Numbered from the stretch's first letter, positions 17,667 through 26,592 are shown. The stretch: DNA of 64,000 nucleotides from Marivivens geojensis (GCF_023540835.1 NZ_JALKCU010000003.1:1-64000), one strand, 5' to 3'. Notes: generated from the letters alone by a model not told the origin. Numbers and translations are program-made.

Positions 17667-19006
17667 TGGACAATTTGCTAATCGAAATTCTGTTCGGCTG
17701 CTTCTTTGGCCTGATGTTGATCGGTGCGCCTATCTCTGTTGCGCTCGGTTGTTCGGCTCTCGCTGCGATGTGGTACCTTGGGGATAACCCGATCAAGATG
17801 GTGCAGATGGCGTGGTCTTCTGTCGGATCATTCCCCCTCATGGCACTGCCGTCATTTATCCTTGCGGGCGCACTGATGGAGGCTGCTGGCCTGTCCCGTC
17901 GCCTAATCAACGTGGCCGAGGCTCTGTCGGGTTCCTTCACAGGTGGCATATCTGCCGCAACCGTCATGGCTTGCCTGTTCTTTGGCGCGATCTCTGGTTC
18001 TGGGCCCGCAACGACGGCTGCAGTTGGTATGCTCATGATCCCCGCGATGGCGCGGGCTGGATATTCTCGCGGCTATGCCGCCTCGATTACTGCCGCTGCT
18101 GGCGGATTGGGGATCATCATCCCGCCGTCCATTCCGATGGTTATCTTCGGCATCTCTGCCATGGGTATGCAGCCGCCTGTCGAGGCAATCGAAAAATTTG
18201 GCTCCTTTCAGACCGTATCAATTTCAAAGCTATTCGTGGCTGGGTTCTTCCCTGGTGTTGTTCTGGCGGGTTCTTTGCTGATCGCGAATTGGTTCCGTTG
18301 CCGTCGGGCAGGATACCACGGGTCGTCCGAACCGCTGTCGATCCGCAAGATCGCAAAGGCTTGCTACAGTGGATTCTGGGCACTGATGGCGCCTGTCGTG
18401 ATCCTTGGAGGCATCTATTCTGGCCTTTTCACTCCGACCGAAGCTGCAATTGTCGCGATCTTCTACACTCTCTTCGTGGGTGGTGTGATCTATCGTGAAC
18501 TCGACTTTTCGGCTGTGACCTCGGCGCTAGAGACGACGACTTGGTTGGCTGGACGCGTGCTGCTGGTTCTTTTCACAGCAACCATTTTTGGTCGCATCCT
18601 TGTTGAGAATGGTGTTCCTGCCGTCATCGCCGAAGGCATGCTGTCGCTGACCGACAACCTCTATGTCATCTGGGTTCTGGTCATCGGGTTCCTGCTCATC
18701 GTCGGGATGTTCATGGAGACGCTTGCCGCAATCATGATCCTTGTTCCGGTCATGTTGCCCGTTGCCTATCAGATGGGGATCGATCCGGTCCACTTTGGTA
18801 TCGTGATGATCTGCACTCTGTCGATCGGGTTTCAGACGCCGCCTCTTGGTGAAAACCTCTTCATCGCTGCAGGCATCTCGAACGTCTCAATCGAAGAAAT
18901 CTCACTCCGTGCTCTGCCTTTCGCCATCATCGGTGCCTGCGCAATCTACTTGATCGCGTGCTTCCCCGAAATCGCGCTCTGGCTGCCACGCATGGTTGGT
19001 TACTAG
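17666..19006 (+). CDS. tauM: TRAP transporter large permease (DctM type), taurine
   Basis: The roughly 12-helix DctM subunit that couples Na+ to solute entry. Typical blocks are LPSFILAGALMEAAG, ISGSGPATTAAVGMLMIPAMARAGYSR, AAAGGLGIIIPPSIPMVIFG, GLFTPTEAAIVAIFYTLFVG and FQTPPLGENLFIAAGISN. The 446-residue length is standard. Start and stop codons with tauL share one base, consistent with equal expression of the two membrane subunits. Confidence 0.92.
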   Translation: MDNLLIEILFGCFFGLMLIGAPISVALGCSALAAMWYLGDNPIKMVQMAWSSVGSFPLMALPSFILAGALMEAAGLSRRLINVAEALSGSFTGGISAATVMACLFFGAISGSGPATTAAVGMLMIPAMARAGYSRGYAASITAAAGGLGIIIPPSIPMVIFGISAMGMQPPVEAIEKFGSFQTVSISKLFVAGFFPGVVLAGSLLIANWFRCRRAGYHGSSEPLSIRKIAKACYSGFWALMAPVVILGGIYSGLFTPTEAAIVAIFYTLFVGGVIYRELDFSAVTSALETTTWLAGRVLLVLFTATIFGRILVENGVPAVIAEGMLSLTDNLYVIWVLVIGFLLIVGMFMETLAAIMILVPVMLPVAYQMGIDPVHFGIVMICTLSIGFQTPPLGENLFIAAGISNVSIEEISLRALPFAIIGACAIYLIACFPEIALWLPRMVGY

Positions 19007-19017
19007 GAGCAGGTTAG

Positions 19018-19509
19018 ATGATCAAAGACATCAAAACGATCCTCTACGCGACGGATCTGAGCAACACCTCTGTCTACGCATTTCGCTATGCTCTGTGCCT
19101 CGCAAATGCCCTCGATGCCCGTCTTCACCTCCTGCACGTGGTGGAGCCAGTGTCCGAAGAGATGCGGATGACACTGCAGCTCTTTGTGGCAGACCGCAAA
19201 GCACGGGATGTTGCGATTAACCATCGTCGTGAAACGGTTAAGGCTCTGCTCGAGGAACGTCAGGCGGTCTACTGGCAGCATTTGCCCAAGGATGATCAAG
19301 CTCTGCGCGACCGCGTTGATGACATTGAAATCGTCGAAGGCTTCGCTGCCGAAGAGATCCTCAAGAAAGCGGACAGTTTGTCGGCTGGAATGATCCTGAT
19401 GGGCAGCCATGAGCAGGGCGTTTCTCACACATTTTTAGGAACGGTTGCAAAGCGGGTCCTGCGCCGGTCGCGCATTCCGACCCTGATCGTTCCCTACGTT
19501 CAAGACTGA
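19018..19509 (+). CDS. Universal stress protein linked to TRAP transporter
   Basis: A cytoplasmic UspA-domain protein of 163 residues with ILYATDLSNTS at the start and the ATP-binding signature MGSHEQGVSHTFLGTVAKRVL near the end (G-2X-G-9X-G-T pattern). USP genes downstream of DctM are common in TRAP operons; TeaD of Halomonas regulates the ectoine TRAP system in an ATP-dependent way, so a similar brake on taurine uptake is likely here. It lies 11 bp after tauM and 18 bp before tauX. Confidence 0.85.
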   Translation: MIKDIKTILYATDLSNTSVYAFRYALCLANALDARLHLLHVVEPVSEEMRMTLQLFVADRKARDVAINHRRETVKALLEERQAVYWQHLPKDDQALRDRVDDIEIVEGFAAEEILKKADSLSAGMILMGSHEQGVSHTFLGTVAKRVLRRSRIPTLIVPYVQD

Positions 19510-19527
19510 ATAAGAAGGAAAAATACT

Positions 19528-19917
19528 ATGACCAAAACGCTGACCGCCGAAGATTTCAAAGCCACCTTTGATGCGTTTAACCGCCACGACGTCGATGCTG
19601 TGATGACCCATTTCGCAGACGATTGCGAATTCACCACTGTGGCCGGTGCCGAAGAGTTTGGCACCTTGATCGTTGGCGCTGAGGCCATTGCGAAAGCGTT
19701 TTCTGGCGTCTGGACCGCGATGCCTGACGCTGAATGGGCTGACCATAAACACTTTGTGTCTGGTGATCGCGCTGTATCGGAATGGACCTTCAAAGGTACC
19801 GATAGCGAAGGTCGTCGTATCGAGGCCCAAGGTGTCGACCTTTTCACCATTCGTGATGGTAAAATCGTGAACAAACAGGCGTTTCGAAAACAACGCCCCG
19901 TGATCGAACCGAAATAA
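19528..19917 (+). CDS. tauX: Taurine dehydrogenase small subunit, SnoaL/NTF2-like
   Basis: A 129-residue alpha+beta barrel protein of the SnoaL/NTF2-like fold (FKATFDAFNRHDVDAVMTHFADDCEFTTVAG at the start, EGRRIEAQGVDLFTIRDGKIVNKQAFR at the end). In roseobacters and Paracoccus this gene directly precedes tauY, and both are needed for taurine dehydrogenase, which oxidatively deaminates taurine to sulfoacetaldehyde and ammonium. How the small subunit contributes is not evident from the sequence. AAGGA lies upstream of the ATG. Confidence 0.82.
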   Translation: MTKTLTAEDFKATFDAFNRHDVDAVMTHFADDCEFTTVAGAEEFGTLIVGAEAIAKAFSGVWTAMPDAEWADHKHFVSGDRAVSEWTFKGTDSEGRRIEAQGVDLFTIRDGKIVNKQAFRKQRPVIEPK

Positions 19918-19943
19918 TCCCCCTGATTTTAAGGTATAAGTCG

Positions 19944-21341
19944 ATGCAAGACGTCACCTCTCGGCGCGCTAGTGCGCCATATAATCAGCACTATGACCCT
20001 GTGGCTGATAAATCCATTGGCAGTGGGTCCGACTATGCACCGACCTATTGGATCGGTACAGCTGGGACGCCGCCTGCAGACGACGGCCCTGTCACCTCTG
20101 ACATGGACGTGGATGTTGTTGTCATTGGGTCTGGCTACACTGGTCTTTCCTGTGCGCTTCACCTCGCAAAAGAGTTCGGGATCAAAGCGCACGTTCTCGA
20201 AGCACATGGTGTCGCCTATGGTTGTTCGACTCGCAACGGTGGTCAGGCACAGATTTCGACTGGTCGCTTGAAGCGCTCTCAGTGGATCGAACGTTGGGGC
20301 CTCGACGTCGCAAAGGGCATGCATGCCGAAGTCGTCGAAGCTTTCGATCTTTTCCGCAACCTGATCAAAGATCACAACATTGATTGCGATCCTCAGGATG
20401 GTGGCCATTACTACGTGGCGCACCGCGATTGGATGATGCCAAAGCTGGAGTCCGAGGCAGCGTTGTTGCGCGATACCTTTGGGTATGGCGCACGTATCCT
20501 GAGCCGCTCGGAAATCCACGCAGACGTCCTTCGTGATGAAGAAGCACGAGGCGCTATGTGGGAGCCTGATGGGGTTGGCATCCACGCTGCAAAACTCGCG
20601 TTCGGCTATCAAAAGATCGCTCGTGAACTCGGCGCAAAGGTTCACGTCGATAGCCCTGTTATCGAATGGACGACAAAGAACGGCGTGCATCATCTGCGCA
20701 CCCCGGGCGGCACCGTGCGGGCGCGCGCTGTTGCAGTGGCGACTGCGGCTTATGCGCCGCGTGGCCTGCACAAACGGACGCGCGATCGTTTGTTGCCGAT
20801 CATGTCGAATTCTATCACCACACGTGTGCTGACCGAGCCCGAACTAGAGGCTTGCGGCTTCAAAACCCGTTCGCCGATCACGGATACACGCACATTGCGT
20901 CATTACTATCGTTTGTTGCCAGATAACCGCGTCCAGATTGGGTCGCGTGCAGCGATCACTGGTAAAGATGCGGCGAACCCGAAACACCTCGCGGCCCTTC
21001 GCGAAGGTCTGGCACGCAAATTCCCAGCCCTGCGCGGAATTGACCTCGACTACAGCTGGTGGGGTTGGGTCGATGTCAGCCATGATATGATGCCGCGCAT
21101 CACATCAATGCCGGGTGTTCCGAATGCGTTCTATTCGCTCGGCTATGGCGGCAATGGCGTCATGTATTCGGCCCAAGCAGGTCGTCGAATGGCACAGCTC
21201 GTCGCTGGCCGCGAAGCGGATATCCCGCAGCTGCCCATCTTCCGCGATGAACTCCCCCATGAAGGCTGGAAGACGCCGTTCCGGCGCCTCGGCCAGTGGG
21301 GGCTCTATCAACTCTATCACCTTCAGGATGAACGCGCGTAA
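19944..21341 (+). CDS. tauY: Taurine dehydrogenase large subunit, FAD-dependent
   Basis: A DAO-family flavoprotein of 465 residues that oxidises taurine to sulfoacetaldehyde plus ammonium, with electrons passed to the respiratory chain. The FAD-binding Rossmann motif DVVVIGSGYTGLSCALHLAKEFG is at about residues 54-76, preceded by a 50-residue extension. GCSTRNGGQAQIS is the second FAD-contact region and SLGYGGNGVMYSAQAGRRMAQLV the C-terminal one. The fold also fits gamma-glutamylputrescine oxidase (PuuB-like), but the tauX and xsc neighbours decide for TauY. Confidence 0.88.
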   Translation: MQDVTSRRASAPYNQHYDPVADKSIGSGSDYAPTYWIGTAGTPPADDGPVTSDMDVDVVVIGSGYTGLSCALHLAKEFGIKAHVLEAHGVAYGCSTRNGGQAQISTGRLKRSQWIERWGLDVAKGMHAEVVEAFDLFRNLIKDHNIDCDPQDGGHYYVAHRDWMMPKLESEAALLRDTFGYGARILSRSEIHADVLRDEEARGAMWEPDGVGIHAAKLAFGYQKIARELGAKVHVDSPVIEWTTKNGVHHLRTPGGTVRARAVAVATAAYAPRGLHKRTRDRLLPIMSNSITTRVLTEPELEACGFKTRSPITDTRTLRHYYRLLPDNRVQIGSRAAITGKDAANPKHLAALREGLARKFPALRGIDLDYSWWGWVDVSHDMMPRITSMPGVPNAFYSLGYGGNGVMYSAQAGRRMAQLVAGREADIPQLPIFRDELPHEGWKTPFRRLGQWGLYQLYHLQDERA

Positions 21342-21364
21342 TCGCGCAAATAGGAGATTTACTC

Positions 21365-23146
21365 ATGAAAATGACGACCGAAGAAGCATTCGTCAAAGTC
21401 CTCCAGATGCATGGTATCGAACATGCTTTCGGTATTATCGGCTCTGCGATGATGCCGGTGTCCGACCTGTTCCCCAAGGCTGGCATTAACTTCTGGGACT
21501 GTGCCCATGAAACCAATGGTGGCCTGATGTGTGACGGCTACATCCGTTCGACTGGCAAGATGGCAATGGCTATCGCACAAAACGGCCCGGGCGTGACTGG
21601 TTTTGTAACTGCAGTAAAGACAGCTTATTGGAACCACACCCCGATGCTGCTCGTTACTCCGCAGGCAGCGAACAAAACAATCGGGCAGGGCGGCTTCCAA
21701 GAGATGGAACAGATGCGTCTCTTCGCAGATTGCGTTTGCTATCAGGAAGAAGTGCGTGACGCGTCTCGTATTCCAGAAGTTCTGAATCGCGTGATCCTCA
21801 AAGCACGTCGTTCGTCGGCTCCTGCACAGATCAACATCCCGCGTGATATGTGGACCCAAGTGATCGATGTCGAGCTGCCCCAGATCGTTAAGTTCGAACG
21901 CCCTGCAGGTGGCGAAGAAGCCGTGACGGAGGCAGCGCGTCTTCTTTCCGAGGCAAAATTCCCTGTGATCCTGTCGGGTGCAGGCGTTGTTCTCTCGGGC
22001 GCGATTGGTGATCTGATCAAACTGGCAGAACGTCTAGATGCTCCTGTGTGCTCGAACTACCAGCACAACGACAGCTTCCCTGGTTCGCATTATCTGGCGA
22101 TGGGTCCGTTGGGCTACAACGGGTCTAAGGCAGCGATGGAAATCATCGCCAAGGCAGACGTTGTCCTCGCGCTGGGCACTCGTTTGAACCCGTTCTCGAC
22201 CCTGCCCGGGTATGGTATCGATTATTGGCCCAAAGACGCCAAAATCATTCAGGTTGATATCAACGCAGACCGCATTGGTTTGACCAAAAAAGTTTCCGTC
22301 GGCATCGAAGGCGATGCTGGCAAAGTTGCTCGCGGCATCCTCTCCCAACTTTCGGATGTTGCTGGCGACGAAGGCCGCAAAGACCGTCTTGACCTCGTAG
22401 CCCTCACCAAATCCCGTTGGGCCCAAGAGCTGTCCTCGCTCGATCACGAACAAGACGATCCGGGCACCGTTTGGAATGCTGAAGCGCGTGAGCGTGACGC
22501 AAACCTGATGAGCCCGCGTCAGGCATGGCGCGCAATCCAAGCTGCAGTTCCGCAAGAGGCGATCATTTCGTCCGACATCGGCAACAACTGCGCTATCGGT
22601 AACGCCTACCCGACGTTTGAGGCCGGTCGCAAATACCTCGCACCGGGTCTGTTTGGGCCCTGTGGATACGGTTTCCCGTCGATCCTTGGCGCGAAAATCG
22701 GTTGCCCTGATACTCCGGTGATCGGGTTCGCAGGTGACGGCGCATTCGGTATCTCGATGAACGAGATGACCGCATGTGGTCGAGAAGATTGGCCTGCCAT
22801 CACCATGGTGATCTTCCGCAACTACCAGTGGGGTGCGGAAAAGCGCAACACGACCCTGTGGTACGACAACAACTTTGTTGGAACCGAACTGGACCGTGAC
22901 ACCTCTTACGCAGGCATTGCCCGCGCATGTGGTGCGCATGGCGTGACCGTCTCCTCCTCTGAGGAATTGACCGAGGAACTCCGCAAGGCGGTTGCTCGTC
23001 AGATGGAGAACAAAGAAACCACCTTTATCGAGGTTCTCTTGAACCAAGAGCTGGGTGAGCCGTTCCGTCGCGACGCTATGAAGAAGCCCGTGGTCGTCGC
23101 CGGAATTGATCGTGCAGATATGCGTCCGCAAGAAGCAATCCTCTAA
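21365..23146 (+). CDS. xsc: Sulfoacetaldehyde acetyltransferase
   Basis: A thiamine-diphosphate enzyme that converts sulfoacetaldehyde plus phosphate to acetyl phosphate and sulfite, the C-S cleavage step of taurine catabolism. The order is an N-terminal PYR domain (TEEAFVKVLQMHGIEHAFGIIGSAMMP, then AHETNGGLMCDGYIRSTGKM with the cofactor glutamate), a central domain (FPVILSGAGVV) and a C-terminal PP domain with the TPP motif GDGAFGISMNEMTACGREDWP. The 593-residue length is standard for Xsc. GGAG sits upstream of the ATG. Confidence 0.95.
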   Translation: MKMTTEEAFVKVLQMHGIEHAFGIIGSAMMPVSDLFPKAGINFWDCAHETNGGLMCDGYIRSTGKMAMAIAQNGPGVTGFVTAVKTAYWNHTPMLLVTPQAANKTIGQGGFQEMEQMRLFADCVCYQEEVRDASRIPEVLNRVILKARRSSAPAQINIPRDMWTQVIDVELPQIVKFERPAGGEEAVTEAARLLSEAKFPVILSGAGVVLSGAIGDLIKLAERLDAPVCSNYQHNDSFPGSHYLAMGPLGYNGSKAAMEIIAKADVVLALGTRLNPFSTLPGYGIDYWPKDAKIIQVDINADRIGLTKKVSVGIEGDAGKVARGILSQLSDVAGDEGRKDRLDLVALTKSRWAQELSSLDHEQDDPGTVWNAEARERDANLMSPRQAWRAIQAAVPQEAIISSDIGNNCAIGNAYPTFEAGRKYLAPGLFGPCGYGFPSILGAKIGCPDTPVIGFAGDGAFGISMNEMTACGREDWPAITMVIFRNYQWGAEKRNTTLWYDNNFVGTELDRDTSYAGIARACGAHGVTVSSSEELTEELRKAVARQMENKETTFIEVLLNQELGEPFRRDAMKKPVVVAGIDRADMRPQEAIL

Positions 23147-23155
23147 GCGATCAAA

Positions 23156-23206
23156 CCGCCAGCCAGAGTCCACCCTCTGGCTGGCGGACCCCTCCGCAGC
23201 TGCGGA
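23156..23206 (+). terminator. Strong intercistronic hairpins between xsc and tauZ
   Basis: A perfect 13-bp stem (arms 23156-23168 and 23175-23187, beginning CCGCCAGCC) with a 6-base loop, followed by the 14-bp perfect palindrome TCCGCAGCTGCGGA at 23193-23206 and then TTTT. This can terminate most transcripts after xsc, so tauZ and pta would be made at a lower level or from their own promoter. Confidence 0.7.
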
Positions 23207-23226
23207 TTTTACTCAAGTCTGGATAC

Positions 23227-24240
23227 ATGATGCTCTCTGCTGTTTTAGCAGGGCCGAATTTGCGCGCCCTTTTTCCCGGTTTTATGGTCTCGGTCCTCGT
23301 GGCTGCGACGGCTCAATTCTTGTCCGAACACTACGGCGCCCCTGCGATGCTATTGGCGCTGTTGTTGGGGCTTGCGCTTAACTTCTTGTCCGAAGAAGGC
23401 ACGAAAACCGCAGCAGGGATTGCAGTCACCTCCAAGACCGTCCTTCGCGTTGGCGTCGCCCTACTTGGAGCGCGAATTTCGGTCGATATGTTGTCGGATC
23501 TCGGCTTTGATCTGATTGCGCTTGTCGTTGGTGGTGTGATCTCGACCATCCTCTTTGGTCTCGTGTTGTCTCGCGTCTTTGGCCAATCGCGGTCGTTCTC
23601 TTTCCTAACCGCAGGGTCGGTCGCTATTTGCGGTGCCTCTGCAGCGATGGCGATTGCGGCCATCCTCCCTAATCATGAGAAATCAGAACGCGATCTCGCG
23701 TTCACTGTGATTTCAGTCACACTCCTCTCGACAGTCGCGATGGTGATCTACCCAGCACTGTCCACATATTTCGGCTTTGATGCGAAGGCTGGCGGCGTAT
23801 TCCTCGGTGGGACCATCCATGATGTCGCTCAGGTGGTCGGCGCAGGTTTTTCGATCAGCCCTGAAACGGGCGAGACCGCGACGCTGGTCAAACTGATCCG
23901 CGTTTCCATGCTGGCGCCTGTTGTCCTCTTTGCCTCTGTTGCGATCCGAATGTCTGGCGCTGCCAATGGCGAAGGTAAAAAGCCGCCACTCCTCCCTACG
24001 TTTGTTGTGGGCTTTATTATTCTCGCTGCTGCAAATTCGTTGGGTTTGATCCCGCAGGCCGTGTCGCATTGGGCTGGGTCGATTTCACGTTGGGCGCTTC
24101 TGATTTCGATCGCTGCGGTCGGCATCAAAACGTCTCTCGTCAAAATGCTCTCGGTCGGTGGACCTGCCATTGCGATGATCATCATTGAAACCCTTTTTAT
24201 CGGGGGCTTCGTCCTCTGTGGCATCTACATCTTGGGATAA
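23227..24240 (+). CDS. tauZ: YeiH-family (UPF0324) putative sulfite/sulfate exporter
   Basis: An integral membrane protein of the YeiH/PSE family, with about ten helices in 337 residues. Hallmark blocks are KTVLRVGVALLGARIS, GGSVAICGAS-type TAGSVAICGASAAMAIAAILP, FLGGTIHDVAQVVGAGFSIS and a C-terminal LLISIAAVGIKTSL. In taurine clusters this gene (named tauZ in Paracoccus and Rhodobacter) is thought to export the sulfite or sulfate released by Xsc. A close paralogue lies at 37532 in the sulfoquinovose cluster. The Shine-Dalgarno sequence is weak. Confidence 0.85.
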   Translation: MMLSAVLAGPNLRALFPGFMVSVLVAATAQFLSEHYGAPAMLLALLLGLALNFLSEEGTKTAAGIAVTSKTVLRVGVALLGARISVDMLSDLGFDLIALVVGGVISTILFGLVLSRVFGQSRSFSFLTAGSVAICGASAAMAIAAILPNHEKSERDLAFTVISVTLLSTVAMVIYPALSTYFGFDAKAGGVFLGGTIHDVAQVVGAGFSISPETGETATLVKLIRVSMLAPVVLFASVAIRMSGAANGEGKKPPLLPTFVVGFIILAAANSLGLIPQAVSHWAGSISRWALLISIAAVGIKTSLVKMLSVGGPAIAMIIIETLFIGGFVLCGIYILG

Positions 24241-24242
24241 TC

Positions 24243-25286
24243 ATGAAAGCTCTCGATCATATTTACGAAGTAGCCCGCCAGAACGCCTGTCCGATTGTAC
24301 TGTCCGAAGGCGAAGATCCTCGCATTCAACAAGCCGCGATCATCGCGGTCGAAAAGGGCATCGCACGTCCGATCCTGCTTGGGGATGTGGCGTCGATCAC
24401 GGCATCGCTAGAGGCGTTTGGTGCGAAGGTAGGGACCATCGATGTCCGCCATCCCGCAGAACATCCGCGCCTCAAAGACATGGCGGATCAGTATTTCCAG
24501 ATGCGGCAGCACAAAGGCGTCACGCCTCAAGAAGCCTTCGAAGCCGTCAAAACGCCCCTGGTTCACGCCGCCATGATGGTTCGTAATACCGAAGCAGGTG
24601 GAACAGTTGGCGGTGCCGTTCATACCACGGCGGATACAGTTCGTGTCGCCCTGCAATGCATCGGCAAAGAACCAAGCATGACGACCGTCTCCAGTTTCTT
24701 CCTTATGCTTGCTTGTGCGCCAGAGGCCAAAGTGCGGGGTGGAATGATTTTCTCAGACTGCGGTCTCGTTGTCGATCCGACCGGCCCCGAGCTCGCATCC
24801 ATCGCCAGAGCATCTGCGGACTCCTGCCGTTCGTTGTTAAGACAAGAGCCAAAAGTTGCTCTGCTTTCGTTTTCGACTGCGGGGTCGGCAAAGCACGAAA
24901 GTCTCGACAAAATTCATTTCGCACTGAATGAGGTCAGAGCCTCTGAGCCTGATCTTCAAATTGACGGTGAAATCCAGTTTGACGCCGCCTTGGACCAAGA
25001 AATCAGAGCGCGTAAAGCCCCAGGCAGCAAACTTGACGGTATGCCTAACGTCTTCGTTTTCCCAAACCTTGCAGCAGGGAACATCGGTTACAAGATTGCC
25101 GAACGGATGGGCGGAATGCAGGCGATCGGGCCAATCCTTCAGGGCTTGAAACGACCAGCGAATGACCTGTCCCGCGGCTGCTCTGTCGATGATATTGTTT
25201 CAACAATAGCGGTGACGGTGGTCCAAGGTATCAATGGAACCTCTGGAGTAAACCGCTTCGTCGATTGGGCGGCGGGGTATACCTAG
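24243..25286 (+). CDS. pta: Phosphate acetyltransferase
   Basis: Converts the acetyl phosphate from Xsc plus CoA to acetyl-CoA, completing taurine carbon assimilation. This is the short single-domain Pta (347 residues): VLSEGEDPRIQQAA, MVRNTEAGGTVGGAVHTTADTVR, KVRGGMIFSDCGLVVDPTG, VALLSFSTAGSAKHESLDK, LDGEIQFDAAL-like block and NVFVFPNLAAGNIGYKIAERMGG. It starts 2 bp after tauZ. It is the last gene of the taurine cluster. Confidence 0.93.
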   Translation: MKALDHIYEVARQNACPIVLSEGEDPRIQQAAIIAVEKGIARPILLGDVASITASLEAFGAKVGTIDVRHPAEHPRLKDMADQYFQMRQHKGVTPQEAFEAVKTPLVHAAMMVRNTEAGGTVGGAVHTTADTVRVALQCIGKEPSMTTVSSFFLMLACAPEAKVRGGMIFSDCGLVVDPTGPELASIARASADSCRSLLRQEPKVALLSFSTAGSAKHESLDKIHFALNEVRASEPDLQIDGEIQFDAALDQEIRARKAPGSKLDGMPNVFVFPNLAAGNIGYKIAERMGGMQAIGPILQGLKRPANDLSRGCSVDDIVSTIAVTVVQGINGTSGVNRFVDWAAGYT

Positions 25287-25302
25287 GACTAGGCGGTCGA
25301 GC

Positions 25303-25417
25303 CCATCTCTGAAAGCCGAGAAAAGCTATTTGTTGGCCTTTTCGGTAATTACTTGGGCTCAGATTCTATTAGTAGTCGTAGTATTAAACGGCCCTAAGTG
25401 ACCATTCTCAGAGATGG
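25303..25417. repeat. 10-bp inverted repeat pair after pta
   Basis: CCATCTCTGA at 25303-25312 and its exact reverse complement TCAGAGATGG at 25408-25417, separated by 95 bp, lie in the gap between pta and a convergent gene. The arms are flanked by GC/CC. The interior shows no gene and no transposase remnant. It could be a small mobile-element footprint or a long-range hairpin. Confidence 0.35.
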
Positions 25418-25485
25418 CCGTGCTACTGTGCTACTTCACTAGAGCGGGCAGTCCTGCCTGTCGCATTCGAATAACCGATGTCCGA

Positions 25486-26106
25486 TCACGAAAAGACTAT
25501 ACCGGCCGACGACATCCTCTTTTCCGAAATCTCAGTTGGTCCAACTGCGAGAGTTCCATGCTTAATGACGGTGACGTCATAGCCTCTGTTTCTGGCGGCC
25601 AAAGCCGTCTTTTGCACACAATAGTTTAGATCCAGACCAACGAGGCGCAGGGTGCTGACGTTAAGACGCTCTAAAAGAGCATCAAGCTCGCCTGTTTCAA
25701 ATGCATCCTGCAAACGCTTTACAATTACATGTTCAGGACATGACGCGAATGGCCCCGCGAGTTCTGTCCCTTCACTGCCTTCTATCGCGTGTCCTCTCAT
25801 CGTGAGCTTCGCCAAAAATTTTGTTGAAGGGATCGACCATTCCTGACGGACCGCAATGACAGGATGGTTCTGGGCTCGAGCTACTTCAACCTCCTCAAGA
25901 ATGATGGCTGCAGCAGATTTCTTTGACGCATCCGAATAGGGGCCGCGATCCCAGAACACAGATTGAAGATCAATGAGCAGAAGGGCTGATCCACTTCGTC
26001 GCCCTATGGGTTCCCCGACACTGACTGAGCCAATGCGTCTTATACCATCGCCGAGCCAAAGTATGAGGAGAAGCACCGCAGCACCAATGATATACCCGAT
26101 TGTCAT
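25486..26106 (-). CDS. Isochorismatase-like cysteine hydrolase, membrane anchored
   Basis: A 206-residue protein with an N-terminal transmembrane helix (IGYIIGAAVLLLILWL) followed by an isochorismatase-family domain. The catalytic triad region is visible: ALLLIDLQ with the aspartate, a lysine in HVIVKRLQDAFE, and the nucleophile cysteine in VGLDLNYCVQKTALAARNRG. A membrane anchor is unusual for this normally soluble family. It is translationally coupled (ATGA) to the upstream MarR regulator, which probably controls it. The substrate is unknown; nicotinamidase-like or other amide hydrolysis is possible. Confidence 0.78.
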   Translation of the reverse strand: MTIGYIIGAAVLLLILWLGDGIRRIGSVSVGEPIGRRSGSALLLIDLQSVFWDRGPYSDASKKSAAAIILEEVEVARAQNHPVIAVRQEWSIPSTKFLAKLTMRGHAIEGSEGTELAGPFASCPEHVIVKRLQDAFETGELDALLERLNVSTLRLVGLDLNYCVQKTALAARNRGYDVTVIKHGTLAVGPTEISEKRMSSAGIVFS

Positions 26107-26564
26107 TTTCGCTCTCCGGCCCGTTTTTTCAAACCGTCCACCACAAAAAGTACAACCTTCAGTGCGGTAGCAATGTCTTCCGTGCTTAGGCCTTCGCTCA
26201 TTTCCTGCATGATCTGCATCTCATTAGAAAGGATATCTTCGATGAGCGTGCTGCCTTGATTGGTCAACGCTAGGATAGGCGAACGCTTGTGACGAGGATT
26301 TGCGCGCTGCTCAATGAAACCTGATGCCAGCGTTTCGTTGCACATGATCTGGACGTATTGCCGTTGGATTTCGAGCCTTGCGGCAAGTTCCGGTACAGTC
26401 TGCTCTCCGTACTTGTGCAGTATCTCGAGGACGGCGCGCATACGGACGGTAAGGTTGGTGCCAGCCAAACCATCTTCAACGCAGCTTTCCGCAGCTTGCA
26501 TCAAGGGACGTGACATCCAAATCAGTTGGTGAAGTTGTTCTGCTTTCATATTGACATTATGCAT
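26103..26564 (-). CDS. MarR-family transcriptional regulator
   Basis: A 153-residue winged-helix repressor of the MarR type: VRMRAVLEILHKYGEQTVPELAARLEIQRQYVQIMCNETLASGFIEQRANPRHKRSPILALT contains the recognition helix and the wing. It ends by overlapping the isochorismatase-like gene. Two palindromes at 26552-26592 lie over its own start region and suit autorepression. The start is either 26564 or 26549; neither has a clear ribosome site. Confidence 0.85.
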   Translation of the reverse strand: MHNVNMKAEQLHQLIWMSRPLMQAAESCVEDGLAGTNLTVRMRAVLEILHKYGEQTVPELAARLEIQRQYVQIMCNETLASGFIEQRANPRHKRSPILALTNQGSTLIEDILSNEMQIMQEMSEGLSTEDIATALKVVLFVVDGLKKRAGERK

Positions 26565-26592
26565 GTCATTTTGACAAGCGCAATGTCAAAAT
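26552..26592. promoter_or_regulatory. Tandem palindromes, candidate MarR operator
   Basis: TGACAT-TATGC-ATGTCA (26552-26568) is followed by ATTTTGACA-AGCGCAA-TGTCAAAAT (26568-26592), both with perfect arms and sharing a TGACA/TGTCA core. They cover the promoter or start of the MarR gene. This is the arrangement of MarR-family autoregulatory operators. Confidence 0.55.
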
